Shown here: one piece after another, positions 38,320 through 47,351 of the stretch | How the letters are laid out: each line of letters begins with the position of its first letter | Position numbering within the stretch: the stretch's first letter is position 1 | NCBI RefSeq assembly: GCF_020092905.1 | Contig: NZ_JAGSGB010000001.1 | Location: forward strand, 1,116,001-1,180,000 | Direction: 5' to 3' | Source of the DNA: Pacificimonas aurantium | GTDB taxonomy: Bacteria > Pseudomonadota > Alphaproteobacteria > Sphingomonadales > Sphingomonadaceae | DNA length: 64,000 nucleotides | Notes under the pieces: model-generated | Database searches by the model: none | Told to the model about the DNA's origin: nothing | Seen by the model: only the letters and a program-made list of their open reading frames with translations | Made by a program: the position numbers and the translations under genes

Positions 38320-39587
38320 TCCTTCGCGATCCAGTCGGGGATACGGTCCTGTCCGATCAGGTCCTCATAGGTCCGGCGCGGCCGGATGACTGCGCTTCGC
38401 TCGCCGCTCACAAGAACCTCGGGCGTCAGCAGGCGGGAATTGTACGTTGAGGCCATCGTCGCACTGTAGGCGCCCGCCGTGCGGAAGACGATAAGGTCGC
38501 CGGCCTCCAGCCTGGGGAGCGCCCGGTCGCGCGCAAAGGTGTCGCCGGTCTCGCAGACCGGACCGACGATGTCGGCGACCACCTCGCCTCCTCGTGGGCG
38601 CACCGCCTCGATGCCGTGATAGGCGTCGTAGAGGGTGGGTCGCATCAGGTCGTTCATCGCTGCGTCGATGATGACGAAGCAGCGCCCGACCCCCTGCTTC
38701 AGGCGGATGACGCGGGACACCAGGATACCGGCATTGCCCGTGATCAGCCGTCCCGGCTCGAAGATCAGGCGCACATTCCAGTCCTCGGTGATTGCGGCGA
38801 CCATCTTGCCATAGTCGGCGGGAAGGGGCGGCTCCGCGCTGTCGGGGCTGTAGGGAATGCCGAGACCGCCGCCCAGGTCGGCGGTGCGAATGTCGTGCCC
38901 GCCGGCGCGCAGCTCTCCGATCAGGTCGCCCACCCGGCGAAAGGCGGCCTCCAGCGGGCTCAGGTCGGTCAGCTGGCTGCCGATGTGGACGGCGACCCCC
39001 ACCATGTCGATATCGCCCGACGCCGCTGCGGCGGAAAAGGCCTGCGCCGCCGTGTCGATGGGAATGCCGAACTTGTTCTCGGCGCGTCCTGTGGAAATCT
39101 TCGCATGCGTGCCGGCATCGACGTCGGGATTGACGCGAAAGGCGGCGCGGGGCCTGCGGCCTGCGGCTCTCGCGACCTCGGCGAGCATGTCCGCTTCGGA
39201 TGTCGACTCGAGGTTGAACTGCAGGATGTCGGCGGCAAGCGCCTCGGCCATTTCCTCCCGGGTCTTGCCCACGCCGGAAAAGACGATGCGGTCGGCCGGG
39301 ACCCCGGCGGCAAGCGCGCGGCGCAGTTCGCCGATGGAGACGACATCGGCGCCCGCCCCCTCGCGCGCCAAGCAGGCGATCACAGCCTGGTTGGGGTTCG
39401 CCTTGACCGCATAGGCCACCAGCGGGTCCTTGCCGCAGCTCGCGACTCCCTCGCGAAAGACATTCAGATGCCTGACGAGCGTCGCTTCGGAATAGCAGTA
39501 GAAGGGCGTGCCGATCTCCTCGGCGAGCCGTTCGAGGTCGACGTCTTCGGCGTGAAGGACGCCGTCGCGGTGCTGGAAAAAGTCCAT
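38316..39587 (-). CDS. lysA: Diaminopimelate decarboxylase
   Basis: The final step of lysine synthesis, converting meso-diaminopimelate to lysine with PLP. The 423-residue fold-type III enzyme carries the PLP lysine in YAVKANPN (about residues 58-65), the HIGSQ motif, the glycine loop LGGGLGIPY, the EPGRLITGN motif and the catalytic cysteine in GPVCETGDTFA. Its C-terminus overlaps the DUF4175 start as ATGA. The lptM gene ends three bases upstream. The argH-lptM-lysA order is common in alphaproteobacteria. Confidence 0.97.
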   Translation of the reverse strand: MDFFQHRDGVLHAEDVDLERLAEEIGTPFYCYSEATLVRHLNVFREGVASCGKDPLVAYAVKANPNQAVIACLAREGAGADVVSIGELRRALAAGVPADRIVFSGVGKTREEMAEALAADILQFNLESTSEADMLAEVARAAGRRPRAAFRVNPDVDAGTHAKISTGRAENKFGIPIDTAAQAFSAAAASGDIDMVGVAVHIGSQLTDLSPLEAAFRRVGDLIGELRAGGHDIRTADLGGGLGIPYSPDSAEPPLPADYGKMVAAITEDWNVRLIFEPGRLITGNAGILVSRVIRLKQGVGRCFVIIDAAMNDLMRPTLYDAYHGIEAVRPRGGEVVADIVGPVCETGDTFARDRALPRLEAGDLIVFRTAGAYSATMASTYNSRLLTPEVLVSGERSAVIRPRRTYEDLIGQDRIPDWIAKE

Positions 39588-39590
39588 CGA

Positions 39591-39827
39591 TCAGTTCGGC
39601 GGCAGGTCGAATTCGTCTTCGTCGCGCTCTTCCGAGCGGTCGACGATATCGTCCAGCCGGTCGGGCGCGGCCTGGGGCGGCGGATCGAGCAGGTCGGCGA
39701 CGGTCGGGGCCTGCTCTTCGCCCACAGGCGCCGGCGGGTGCTCGTCGTCGGCGAAGGCGATGTTGCCGGAGGAGCCGCAGGCGGCGAGAAGGAGCAGCGG
39801 CAGCGCCGCGCAGGCGAACGTCTTCAT
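39591..39827 (-). CDS. lptM: LptM-like small lipoprotein
   Basis: A 78-residue lipoprotein with signal [17 protein letters not shown] and lipobox LAAC, modified at C17. The mature part is short, acidic and Pro-rich. Between argH and lysA, such small lipoproteins are annotated LppL/LptM (YifL-like). In E. coli LptM supports maturation of the LPS translocon LptD. The assignment here rests on size, lipobox and gene order, not on strong sequence identity. The start at 39827 is fixed by an ATGA overlap with the argH stop; an earlier in-frame ATG at 39845 lies inside argH. Confidence 0.8.
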   Translation of the reverse strand: MKTFACAALPLLLLAACGSSGNIAFADDEHPPAPVGEEQAPTVADLLDPPPQAAPDRLDDIVDRSEERDEDEFDLPPN

Positions 39828-41248
39828 GCTATGTCTCCAGGGCATTGCCCGCCGCTTTCGGCCTTCAGCTCCTCGCGCGCTTCGGCGATCCGCGCGCGCA
39901 CCTGATCCGGCGCCGTGCCGCCAAAGCTCGACCGGCTGGCCACCGACTTGTCTACGCTCAGGACGTCGAAGACCCCCGCGTCGATGCGGCCATCTATCGC
40001 CTTCAGCTCGTCGAGCGGCAGGTCGGACAGCGTACAGTCCTTCTCGTCGGCCAGCGCGACGGCGCGCCCGGTGATGTGATGGGCTTCGCGGAAGGGGACC
40101 GACGCCTCGCGTACCAGCCAGTCCGCAAGGTCGGTGGCGGTGGAGTGCCCTGCCGCCGCGACCTTCCGCATCCGCTCGGTTCGGAACCCCAGCTCGCGAA
40201 CCATTCCCGTCATCGCCGCCAAAGCCAGCTGCAGCGTGTCGAAGACCTTGAAGACCGGTTCCTTGTCCTGCTGCAGGTCCTTTGCATAGGCCAGCGGCAG
40301 GCCCTTCATCATGGTGGCGAGCAGGGTCACCGCGCCCAGATAGGTGCCCGGCTGCGCGCGCACGAGCTCGGCGGCATCGGGGTTGCGCTTCTGCGGCATG
40401 ATCGAGCTGCCGGTGGAGAAGCTGTCGGGCAGGTCGACGAAGCGGTAGGGCTGGGACGCCCAGATAACGATCTCCTCCGCCAGACGCGAAAGATGGAGCC
40501 CGGCGGTCAGCGCAGCCTGCGCGAACTCCAGCGCGAAGTCGCGGTCGCTGACCGCATCGAGGCTGTTGCGCGTCGGCGCATCGAAGCCCAGCGCGCGGGC
40601 CGTCATCTCACGGTCGACCGGGAATCCGGTGCCTGCAAGCGCCGCCGAACCCAGCGGGCATTCGTTCAGCCGCCGGCGGCAGTCGGCGACGCGCGACCGG
40701 TCGCGGCGCAGCATCTCGACATAGGCCATCAGGTGATGCCCCAGCGTGACCGGCTGCGCCGACTGAAGATGGGTGAAGCCCGGCATGATGCTGCCGGCAT
40801 GCTCCTCTGCCCGGTCGAGCAGCGCCTGCTGCAATGCCGCGAGCCCCGCGCCGGCTTCGTCGCAGGCGCGCCGCGTCCACAGGCGAAAGTCGGTCGCCAC
40901 CTGGTCGTTGCGGGAGCGCGCGGTGTGCAGGCGGCCGGCGGGCGTTCCCACCAGTTCCTTCAGGCGCGCTTCGGCATGCATGTGAATATCCTCGAGCGCG
41001 AGGTCTTCGACCAGGCCGCCCTCCGCCCATTCGCGTTCGATCCTGTCGAGGCCGTCCAGGATGGCGTCGCGGTCGGCGGGCTCGATGATGCCCTGCGCGG
41101 CGAGCATGTCGGCATGGGCGCGGCTGCCGTCCAGGTCTTCTCGCCACATCCGCTTGTCGGTGCCGATGGACGCATTAATCTCCTGCATGATCGCGGCGGG
41201 CCCGCTGCCGAAGCGCCCGCCCCACATCGAGTTGGAGTTATCCGTCAT
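39824..41248 (-). CDS. argH: Argininosuccinate lyase
   Basis: Splits argininosuccinate to arginine and fumarate, the last step of arginine synthesis. The protein is 474 residues from the chosen start ([18 protein letters not shown]). The superfamily signature is [12 protein letters not shown], and [16 protein letters not shown] and the H in [16 protein letters not shown] carry the active-site region. The start at 41248 is chosen over an ATG six codons upstream because it fits the family. Its ATG shares two bases with the ATG of the divergent TlpA-like gene, so both promoters must lie in the other's coding region. Confidence 0.96.
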   Translation of the reverse strand: MTDNSNSMWGGRFGSGPAAIMQEINASIGTDKRMWREDLDGSRAHADMLAAQGIIEPADRDAILDGLDRIEREWAEGGLVEDLALEDIHMHAEARLKELVGTPAGRLHTARSRNDQVATDFRLWTRRACDEAGAGLAALQQALLDRAEEHAGSIMPGFTHLQSAQPVTLGHHLMAYVEMLRRDRSRVADCRRRLNECPLGSAALAGTGFPVDREMTARALGFDAPTRNSLDAVSDRDFALEFAQAALTAGLHLSRLAEEIVIWASQPYRFVDLPDSFSTGSSIMPQKRNPDAAELVRAQPGTYLGAVTLLATMMKGLPLAYAKDLQQDKEPVFKVFDTLQLALAAMTGMVRELGFRTERMRKVAAAGHSTATDLADWLVREASVPFREAHHITGRAVALADEKDCTLSDLPLDELKAIDGRIDAGVFDVLSVDKSVASRSSFGGTAPDQVRARIAEAREELKAESGGQCPGDIA

Positions 41249-42185
41249 GCACGCCCTTTCGACCATTCTCGCCGCCAGCCTTCTCGTGGCCGCCTGCGAG
41301 GCAAGCCCCCGCGATACGGAAGCGCCGGGGGCGGAGCAAGAGAGGGAAACGGCGGCGCAGGCTGCCGAGCCCGGAACCTATGACCGGTCGAAGGCCGGGA
41401 CGCCCATGCCGGATACGACGCTGCTGCGCCGGGACGAGGGGCCGATGAGCCTGCAGGCCTATCTCGGCACGCCCACTCTGGTGAACCTTTGGGCTACCTG
41501 GTGTGCGCCCTGCATCGCCGAAATGCCTGCGCTCGACCGGCTGGCGGAGGCGCGCGGCGGCGGCCTCGACGTAGTGCTGGTCAGCCAGGATTCGGGCGGC
41601 TGGGAGCAGATTTCTCCGTTTCTCGAGCGCGTGCCCATCGAACATGCGGTCGTGCTGGCCGATCCGGATATGGACCTTGCGACGGGTTACCCCGCCCCGG
41701 GCCTGCCCATGACCATTCTCTACGACGCCGCAGGCAAGGAGCTATGGCGCTATGCCGGCCCGAACGAGTGGGACGAGGAGGGCGCGCTTGCGGAAGAAGA
41801 AGGCGCGGACGCCGGAGACGCTGGAGACGAAAGTGCATCAGCCGGGGATGCCGGCGGCCAGGCCGCAGCAGACACCGGCCTTCGCGCTCACGGCGTCCGC
41901 TATGTTGCGCGCGGTCAGGAACCGGGCTGGCTGGCCACGCTGGTCCCCGGCGAGCGGCTGACGGTGGCTGTCGACTATGGCGAGACCGAGGTCCGCTTTC
42001 CGGCACCTGCACAGGCTCCTCGAAAAGCGCCTTTCAGCTTCGAACTCGAGGACGGCGGGCACAGCCTGTCCCTTACGGTGCGGGACGAGAGCTGCGAGGA
42101 CCCGATGAGCGGGCGCGCCTATCCGCACAGTGTGAGCCTCACTCTCGACGGACGCACGTTCCGCGGCTGCGGAACGGCGCTTTAG
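41247..42185 (+). CDS. Lipoprotein with TlpA thioredoxin domain fused to a COG3650 domain
   Basis: A 312-residue lipoprotein (lipobox VAAC, lipid at C17). Residues 50-178 are a TlpA/ResA-type thioredoxin fold, with the redox pair C86/C89 in [16 protein letters not shown] and the cis-Pro region in GLPMTILYD. An acidic, Ala/Gly/Glu/Asp-rich linker (about 178-212) joins a C-terminal domain (216-312). This domain has [15 protein letters not shown] and a C283/C308 pair in [15 protein letters not shown] and RGCGTAL, matching the COG3650/HslJ-like envelope domain. It would sit on the outer leaflet of the inner membrane or on the outer membrane. The fusion is unusual. Confidence 0.88.
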   Translation: MHALSTILAASLLVAACEASPRDTEAPGAEQERETAAQAAEPGTYDRSKAGTPMPDTTLLRRDEGPMSLQAYLGTPTLVNLWATWCAPCIAEMPALDRLAEARGGGLDVVLVSQDSGGWEQISPFLERVPIEHAVVLADPDMDLATGYPAPGLPMTILYDAAGKELWRYAGPNEWDEEGALAEEEGADAGDAGDESASAGDAGGQAAADTGLRAHGVRYVARGQEPGWLATLVPGERLTVAVDYGETEVRFPAPAQAPRKAPFSFELEDGGHSLSLTVRDESCEDPMSGRAYPHSVSLTLDGRTFRGCGTAL

Positions 42186-42805
42186 CGGTCGTCCTGCGGC
42201 ACCTTCACGCGGATCGTGCGCCCGTTATTGCCCGGAAAATCCGTGAACATCGCGGTGACGAGGTTCGGCACCAGTTCCGGCAGGTCATTGTCGCGCGACG
42301 TAGTCATCGCCCGGCCCTCGAAAACGGGTTCGCCGCTATCTTCGCGGATGACCATGTCCAGGAACGCATTGTAGACGGTGTAGCTGTAGACATCCCGGTC
42401 GTGCATGCCCGGATAGCCGTAGAACCACGGATCGTAGAAGATCGGGTAGCGGTAGCCGTACCAGCCATAGCGATAGCGGGCGAAGCCGCCATAGCTGCCC
42501 GGCCGGGTGGCCACCTTCTCACGCGGATCGCCGACGCCGTAGTCGAGGGCGACGATCAGGTCGGCGGCTTCGGGATTGGCGACCTCGCGGTAGCCTTCGT
42601 CGATCAGTTCGCCGGCGACGTAGCGGGCATAGGTGCCGAACTCCAGGCTGCCAGTCTTCGCTTCTTCGGCCGCCACGATGGCAAAACTCTGCCCCGTCGG
42701 CGCGGGCAGGCGCTGAAAGCGGCTTACATCGGCCGTGAAGGGCGCGGCACAGGCGGCGGTGAGGCTGAGGGCGGCGCCCAGGACGGCGGCTTTCAGGATG
42801 GTCAT
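42182..42805 (-). CDS. DUF4136 lipoprotein
   Basis: A 207-residue lipoprotein with signal AVLGAALSLTAAC and lipid at C19. The body matches DUF4136, with VSRFQRLPAPTGQSFAIVAA near the start and a Tyr-rich segment (YRYGWYGYRYPIFYDPWFYG) before a beta-rich end. DUF4136 proteins are outer-membrane-associated and of unknown function. The start at 42805 is chosen for the lipobox signal; an earlier ATG at 42859 adds an acidic stretch. The stop overlaps the convergent TlpA fusion gene by four bases. A LexA-like site lies about 68 bases upstream. Confidence 0.85.
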   Translation of the reverse strand: MTILKAAVLGAALSLTAACAAPFTADVSRFQRLPAPTGQSFAIVAAEEAKTGSLEFGTYARYVAGELIDEGYREVANPEAADLIVALDYGVGDPREKVATRPGSYGGFARYRYGWYGYRYPIFYDPWFYGYPGMHDRDVYSYTVYNAFLDMVIREDSGEPVFEGRAMTTSRDNDLPELVPNLVTAMFTDFPGNNGRTIRVKVPQDDR

Positions 42806-42872
42806 CTGGTCTTCCCCGGATTCCGAACGAAATTCTTCGTCAGCAAAGCGACGCAGCATGCAGACTCGCCTT

Positions 42873-42904
42873 GAACAAAGGCTGAACGCAAGCTTTTGTT
42901 CAGC
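42873..42904 (-). promoter_or_regulatory. LexA-type GAAC-N7-GAAC site with overlapping inverted repeats
   Basis: On the plus strand GAAC at 42873-42876 and GAAC at 42884-42887 are separated by seven bases, which on the minus strand reads GTTC-N7-GTTC, the alphaproteobacterial LexA box. GCTGAAC at 42881-42887 and GTTCAGC at 42898-42904 also form a perfect inverted repeat. The site is upstream of the DUF4136 gene. The same pattern is expected once or twice by chance in 64 kb, so it is only suggestive. Confidence 0.35.
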
Positions 42905-42925
42905 ATCGCAGTTTCGCCTTAGCGC

Positions 42926-43939
42926 CTAACCTTTCAGGAAACCGACCGCGCGCTTCGCATCCTCCAGAATGGGGGCGGCGATGGCGTCGGCCTTTGCGGC
43001 ACCGTCACGCAGAATCCGGTCGAGCGTCTTCTTGTCGGCTTTCAGGTCGCGGTAGCGTTCGGAATTGGGAGCGAGCTTTTCCGCCGCCAGTTCGCCCAGC
43101 GCAGGCTTGAAGCTGCCAAAGCCCTGTCCGCCGAACTCGCGCAGTACCGCGGCGCGGTCCGTGCCGGCCAGCGCGGCGTAGATGTTGACCAGGTTCGCCG
43201 CTTCGGGGCGCCCCTCGAGGCCCTCTTCGCTTTCCGGCAGCGGTTCGGGGTCGGTCTTCGCCTTCTTGAACTTGCGCATGATCGTGTCGGCGTCGTCGGT
43301 CATGGCGATGCGGCTCATGTCTGAGGGGTCGGATTTCGACATTTTCGCCGTCCCGTCGCGCAGGCTCATCACCCGTGTCGCCGGGCCCTGGATCATCGGT
43401 TCGGGGACGGGGAAGAACTCTCCATCGCCGCCGCCGAAATTCTGGTTGAACCGGATGGCGATGTCGCGCGCCAGCTCCAGATGCTGCTTCTGGTCCTCGC
43501 CCACGGGCACATGGGTTGCGCGGTAGCCCAGAATGTCCGCCGCCTGGAGCACGGGATAGGTGTACAGGCCGACCGAGGCGCCCTCCTTGTCCTTGCCCTT
43601 CTTCTCCTTGAACTGCGTCATGCGGTCCAGCCAGCCGACGCGCGCCACGCATTGCAGGATCCAGGCAAGCTGCGCGTGCATCGGCACGGCGGACTGATGG
43701 AACAGGATACAGCGGTCGGGATCTAAGCCGGAGGCGATCAGGGCGGCGGCAAGCTCGCGCGTCTGTTTGGCCAGCAGCTGCGGATCGTGGCTCATGGTGA
43801 TGGCGTGCAGGTCGACGATGCAGAAGATGCAGTCGTGGGTTTCCTGCATGCGGACCCAGTTCACGATGGCGCCCAGATAATTGCCTAGGTGCAGGTCGCC
43901 GGTCGGCTGGATGCCGGAAAAAACGCGTTCGTTGGTCAT
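42926..43939 (-). CDS. trpS: Tryptophanyl-tRNA synthetase
   Basis: Charges tRNA-Trp. The 337-residue class Ic synthetase has the HIGH-type motif HLGNYLGA (17-24) and KMSKS (about 195-199), with [11 protein letters not shown] at the start. The start at 43939 ([11 protein letters not shown]) is chosen because it gives the family N-terminus; an ATG at 43981 adds an unrelated basic stretch. It lies between murJ (81 nt upstream) and the DUF4136 gene (120 nt downstream), all on the minus strand. Confidence 0.97.
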   Translation of the reverse strand: MTNERVFSGIQPTGDLHLGNYLGAIVNWVRMQETHDCIFCIVDLHAITMSHDPQLLAKQTRELAAALIASGLDPDRCILFHQSAVPMHAQLAWILQCVARVGWLDRMTQFKEKKGKDKEGASVGLYTYPVLQAADILGYRATHVPVGEDQKQHLELARDIAIRFNQNFGGGDGEFFPVPEPMIQGPATRVMSLRDGTAKMSKSDPSDMSRIAMTDDADTIMRKFKKAKTDPEPLPESEEGLEGRPEAANLVNIYAALAGTDRAAVLREFGGQGFGSFKPALGELAAEKLAPNSERYRDLKADKKTLDRILRDGAAKADAIAAPILEDAKRAVGFLKG

Positions 43940-44020
43940 GGCGGGGGCTTTTGCCCGCAAGCGCCCTGCGGTCAAGCGCATGCCTGCCTCATCATGCCTC
44001 TGGCGGCGCTCAGCGGCCGA

Positions 44021-45586
44021 TCAGGGCGAACCGCGCCGGCGCAGCGCCGATATCGATTCCGGATCCAGTCCGCCAATGATCCAGAGCGCCCCGAAGTAAA
44101 CGGGGATTACAGGGACGATCAGCGTTGCGATGCTCCACACCCGGTCCAGCGGGGCGCCGCCGAAATAGGGCGCCAGCCAGCCGGAGAGGAACCACAGCGG
44201 AACGGCCATCAGCGCGGCGGCGAGCGCCTGCTTGCCGATGCGCAGGGCCACGAGTCCGGTCAGGTGATACTGCCCGCGCCGATGCAGCCCGGCGTACAGG
44301 AGCAGCGTATTCAGCCACGCTGCGGCGGCACTCGCCAGGACCAGGCCCACAATGTCGAACCGCTCGATCAAAAGCAGGATCAGCGCAATGTTCACCACCA
44401 GCGCCGCCAGCGCCGTATAGACGGGCGTCTTCGTGTCGCCGCGCGCGAAATAGCCCGGCGTGAAGACCTTGATCAGCACATAGGCGGGCAGGCCGATGGC
44501 AAGTCCCGCCATCACATCGGCGGTAATGGCAGCGTCGGCAGCGTCGAAACGGCCGCCGAGGAAGAAGGCGCGCGTCAACGCGTCGCGGCACAGCATCAGT
44601 CCGACGGCCGAGGGGATCGTCAGCATCATCGAGAGCTCGAGCGCCTTCGACATCAGTCGCTGCGCGCCTGCCGCATCGTCCCGGCCGATCAGCCGCGAGA
44701 GGGCAGGCAGGATCGCCGTACCGAGTGCGATGCCGATGACGCCGAGCGGGAGCTGGTTCAGCCGGTCGGCATAGTTGAGGAAGCTCATCGCTCCCTCCTG
44801 CAGCCGCGTGGCGAAGAAGACGTCGACGAGCTGCGAGATCTGGTAGATGCCGGCGCCGAACGTTGCCGGGAGGATGATGCGCAGCAGCCGCTTGACCTGC
44901 GGCGTCATGCGCGGCGGCAGCAGCTTCAACTCGATCCCGGCGCGCCGGACGGCGAAGAGCAGCCAGACGAACTGCAAAATGCCCGCGACCGAGACCGCTA
45001 CGGCCAGCGCCCTTGCGGTAGTGAAGTCGGGGTCGGGGCCGGTCGAGCCGAACAGGATGACGGCGGTGATCAGGCAGATGTTGAGAAGGACTGGCGCCGC
45101 TGCCGCCTCCGCGAACCGGCTGAGCGAATTGAGAATGCCCGCGAGGAGCGAGACGAGGCTGATCAGCAACAGATAGACGAAGGTGATGCGGCTGAGCGTG
45201 ACGGTCAGCTCGAACTTGCCCGGCACCTCGCGATAGGCGCTCGCCATGGCATCGACGATCCACGGCATGAAGATTTCGGCGATCGCGGTGAAGAAGAACA
45301 GGATCGGCAGGAAGACGCTGAGGACCTGCACCGAGAAGCGCACCGCCGCGTCCCGGCCGCCGCCGCTTTCCAGTTCCTTCGAGAACATCGGTACGAACGC
45401 CGCGCTGAAGGCGCCCTCGGCGAACAGGCGGCGGAAGATGTTGGGCAGCTTGAAGGCGACGAAGAAGGCGTCCGCGCCCGTACCCGCGCCGAGCAGCCGG
45501 GCAAGCAGCATGTCGCGCGCGAAGCCGAAGACGCGGCTGACGAGGGTCAGCCCGCCGATCGTGCCGACATTCCTGATCAGTGACAC
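44021..45586 (-). CDS. murJ: Lipid II flippase MurJ
   Basis: Moves lipid II across the inner membrane for peptidoglycan assembly. The 521-residue MviN/MurJ protein has about fourteen helices. Conserved parts are VSRVFGFARDMLLARLLGAG near the start, PNIFRRLFAEGAFSAAFVP, and the central ARGDTKTP-type segment (YFARGDTKTPVYTALA). These match MurJ signatures. It ends 81 nt before trpS. Upstream lies secB with a hairpin terminator between them, so murJ is likely transcribed from its own promoter. Confidence 0.95.
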   Translation of the reverse strand: MSLIRNVGTIGGLTLVSRVFGFARDMLLARLLGAGTGADAFFVAFKLPNIFRRLFAEGAFSAAFVPMFSKELESGGGRDAAVRFSVQVLSVFLPILFFFTAIAEIFMPWIVDAMASAYREVPGKFELTVTLSRITFVYLLLISLVSLLAGILNSLSRFAEAAAAPVLLNICLITAVILFGSTGPDPDFTTARALAVAVSVAGILQFVWLLFAVRRAGIELKLLPPRMTPQVKRLLRIILPATFGAGIYQISQLVDVFFATRLQEGAMSFLNYADRLNQLPLGVIGIALGTAILPALSRLIGRDDAAGAQRLMSKALELSMMLTIPSAVGLMLCRDALTRAFFLGGRFDAADAAITADVMAGLAIGLPAYVLIKVFTPGYFARGDTKTPVYTALAALVVNIALILLLIERFDIVGLVLASAAAAWLNTLLLYAGLHRRGQYHLTGLVALRIGKQALAAALMAVPLWFLSGWLAPYFGGAPLDRVWSIATLIVPVIPVYFGALWIIGGLDPESISALRRRGSP

Positions 45587-45692
45587 CGGCGCGGCCGTCC
45601 TTTTCGCATGGTCGCCCTAAGGTGGGCGCGCCCCTTCTAGCCGCGAAGAACGGCGGAAAGAAGATTCCAGCCTGCGCCGGAAAAACGGGCTG

Positions 45693-45719
45693 TGGTCCGG
45701 GACGCTGCGCCCCGGACCA
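45693..45719 (-). terminator. Hairpin downstream of secB
   Basis: TGGTCCGGG at 45693-45701 and CCCGGACCA at 45711-45719 are perfect 9-bp complementary arms around a 9-nt loop, seven bases after the secB stop on the minus strand. In the direction of secB transcription a TTTTT run follows about seven bases after the stem, so this is a plausible, slightly loose intrinsic terminator. Confidence 0.6.
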
Positions 45720-45725
45720 GGGTCA

Positions 45726-46295
45726 TCAGCTCGGCAGGATGATGTTCGGCGTTTCGCCGCCGTCCTGGCTGCCGCCGCCCTGCTGGCCGCCGCCATTTTC
45801 CGGCTGGCCGCCCTGCTGCGCCATCTGCTGCTGCGCCAGCTTCATGAAGTCGATCGGCTCCAGCATCAGCGGCGGGAAGCCGCCGTCGCGGACGGCATCG
45901 GCGAACACGCGGCGCGCATAGGGGAAGATCAGGCGCGGCGCTTCGGCCAGCAGCACGAAATTGAGGAGGTTCTGCGGCACGTTCTGCAAACGGAAGAGCG
46001 CGCCATAGGCCAGTTCGATGACGAAGGCGGTCTTCTGGCCTTCGTCGGTTTTGGCGTCCGCCTTCAGGTGCAGGATGACCTCATAGGCACCCTCGGACAG
46101 TGCGCCCTTTTCGTTCACGGCGACGCTGACACCGATATCGATGGCAGGCTGCCCGGCATGCTGGCTGAGCGATTCCGGCGCGTTCGGGTTCTCGAAGCTG
46201 AGATCCTTCACATATTGCGCCATGATCTCGATGCCCAGCGGCTGCTGCTGGTCGGGGGCTGCGCCTTCGGGCTGCTGCGGCTGTTCGTCCGCCAT
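45726..46295 (-). CDS. secB: Protein-export chaperone SecB
   Basis: Holds precursors unfolded and passes them to SecA. The 189-residue protein has the family core (IMAQYVKDLSFENPNAPESL, then GVSVAVNEKG and FVIELAYGALFRLQN, and APRLIFPYARRVFADAVRDG). A Gln/Pro-rich N-terminus and a Gly/Gln-rich C-terminus are extra to E. coli SecB. The start at 46295 (ATG) is preferred to a GTG at 46304 because an ACAGG(TGA) ribosome-site-like stretch lies just upstream. It is divergent from timA, a conserved alphaproteobacterial arrangement. Confidence 0.96.
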   Translation of the reverse strand: MADEQPQQPEGAAPDQQQPLGIEIMAQYVKDLSFENPNAPESLSQHAGQPAIDIGVSVAVNEKGALSEGAYEVILHLKADAKTDEGQKTAFVIELAYGALFRLQNVPQNLLNFVLLAEAPRLIFPYARRVFADAVRDGGFPPLMLEPIDFMKLAQQQMAQQGGQPENGGGQQGGGSQDGGETPNIILPS

Positions 46296-46499
46296 AATGT
46301 TCACCTGTTCGGGTCTGTGTTCGGGAGGGTCGAATGCAAGGCGGCGCGCTAGCAGGGCGAAGGGGGGAATGGCAAGGTTGCCGCAGTCGCCCGGGCGTGG
46401 CTTGCGGCGCCGCGCTGAGGACCTATGTTGGACCTTTCGTGGCCGTCTCGTGTTTCAGGAGACGGAAGACCTAGTTGTTTTGCCCCTTCGGAGGCGGAT

Positions 46500-47159
46500 T
46501 TGATCGAGATCGTCGTACTTGCCCTGCTTGCCGGTTTCATTGCCCTGCGCCTGATCAGCGTGCTCGGCAATCATGACGAGTCGGCAGAGCCCCAGGCCCC
46601 CGTCGTCCCGCGTGCCCAGGCGCGCCAGGCGGACAATGTCGTCTCGATCAGCGGCGGCGATGCCGCGCAGGCCCAGCCGCTTACCATTCCCGACGATGTG
46701 AATGCCGCCGCGCGTGCCGGCCTTGAGGATATTCACGCCGCCGATCCCGACTTCGATCCCGTTCGTTTCCTCTCCGGCGCAACCGAAGCCTACCGTCTCG
46801 TGCTCGAAGCGTTCTGGCGCGGTGATGCCGAGGCGCTGAAAGAGTTGGTCAGCGACGATATTGCCGAGGATTTCGCCGGTGCCATCGAGGCCCGCGAAGC
46901 CGACAAGCTGACTTACGAGAACCGCCTTGTCGGTGTGGAGCGCGCGGAAATCGTCAGCGCCGTTCGCCGCGGCGAGATGGCCGAGGTCACCGTTCGCTTC
47001 GATGCCGACCTCGTGGCGGTTACCCGCGATGCCGAGGGCACCCTCATTGCCGGCTCCGAAAGCGATGCCACCCAGTCGCACGACATCTGGACGTTCAGCC
47101 GCCACCTGCGCTCGGACGATCCGGCCTGGCTGCTGATCGAGACCGACTCCGCCGACTGA
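46500..47159 (+). CDS. timA: Tim44-domain protein TimA
   Basis: A 219-residue protein with one N-terminal membrane helix (IEIVVLALLAGFIALRLISV), a polar linker and a C-terminal Tim44-like domain (about 85-219). The domain is marked by DFDPVRFLSGATEAYRLVLE and the WTFSRHL ending. Alphaproteobacterial TimA is the relative of mitochondrial Tim44 and is thought to act in membrane protein quality or secretion. The start is a TTG at 46500, set by a clear GGAGG five bases upstream (46490-46494). An in-frame ATG at 46425 would add 25 unrelated residues. Confidence 0.88.
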   Translation: MIEIVVLALLAGFIALRLISVLGNHDESAEPQAPVVPRAQARQADNVVSISGGDAAQAQPLTIPDDVNAAARAGLEDIHAADPDFDPVRFLSGATEAYRLVLEAFWRGDAEALKELVSDDIAEDFAGAIEAREADKLTYENRLVGVERAEIVSAVRRGEMAEVTVRFDADLVAVTRDAEGTLIAGSESDATQSHDIWTFSRHLRSDDPAWLLIETDSAD

Positions 47160-47351
47160 GCAGACCGGCCGGCCTTACTGGCCCCTCACTATCTGAACGT
47201 TCCCGGTCCGCGCCCCCGTCGGCTGCCGGTTCCCGCCCGAGGCTCGCGCGTCTGAGTTTCCGGCGTTGAACTTCCTGCATTCGAACTCTTGCGCTCTGCG
47301 CCGGGATCGTATGGTTTGCCGCCTTAAAAGAACGGGGGCGGGGAGGGCGAC

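Noticed and set aside
44010-45263. A 417-codon minus-strand frame overlapping murJ
   Set aside because: It is an out-of-frame shadow of murJ, which has clear MurJ motifs in its own frame.
47160-47351. Possible small gene in the 192-bp gap after timA
   Set aside because: No open frame with a ribosome site and plausible composition was found, so the gap likely only holds the promoter of the SDR gene.
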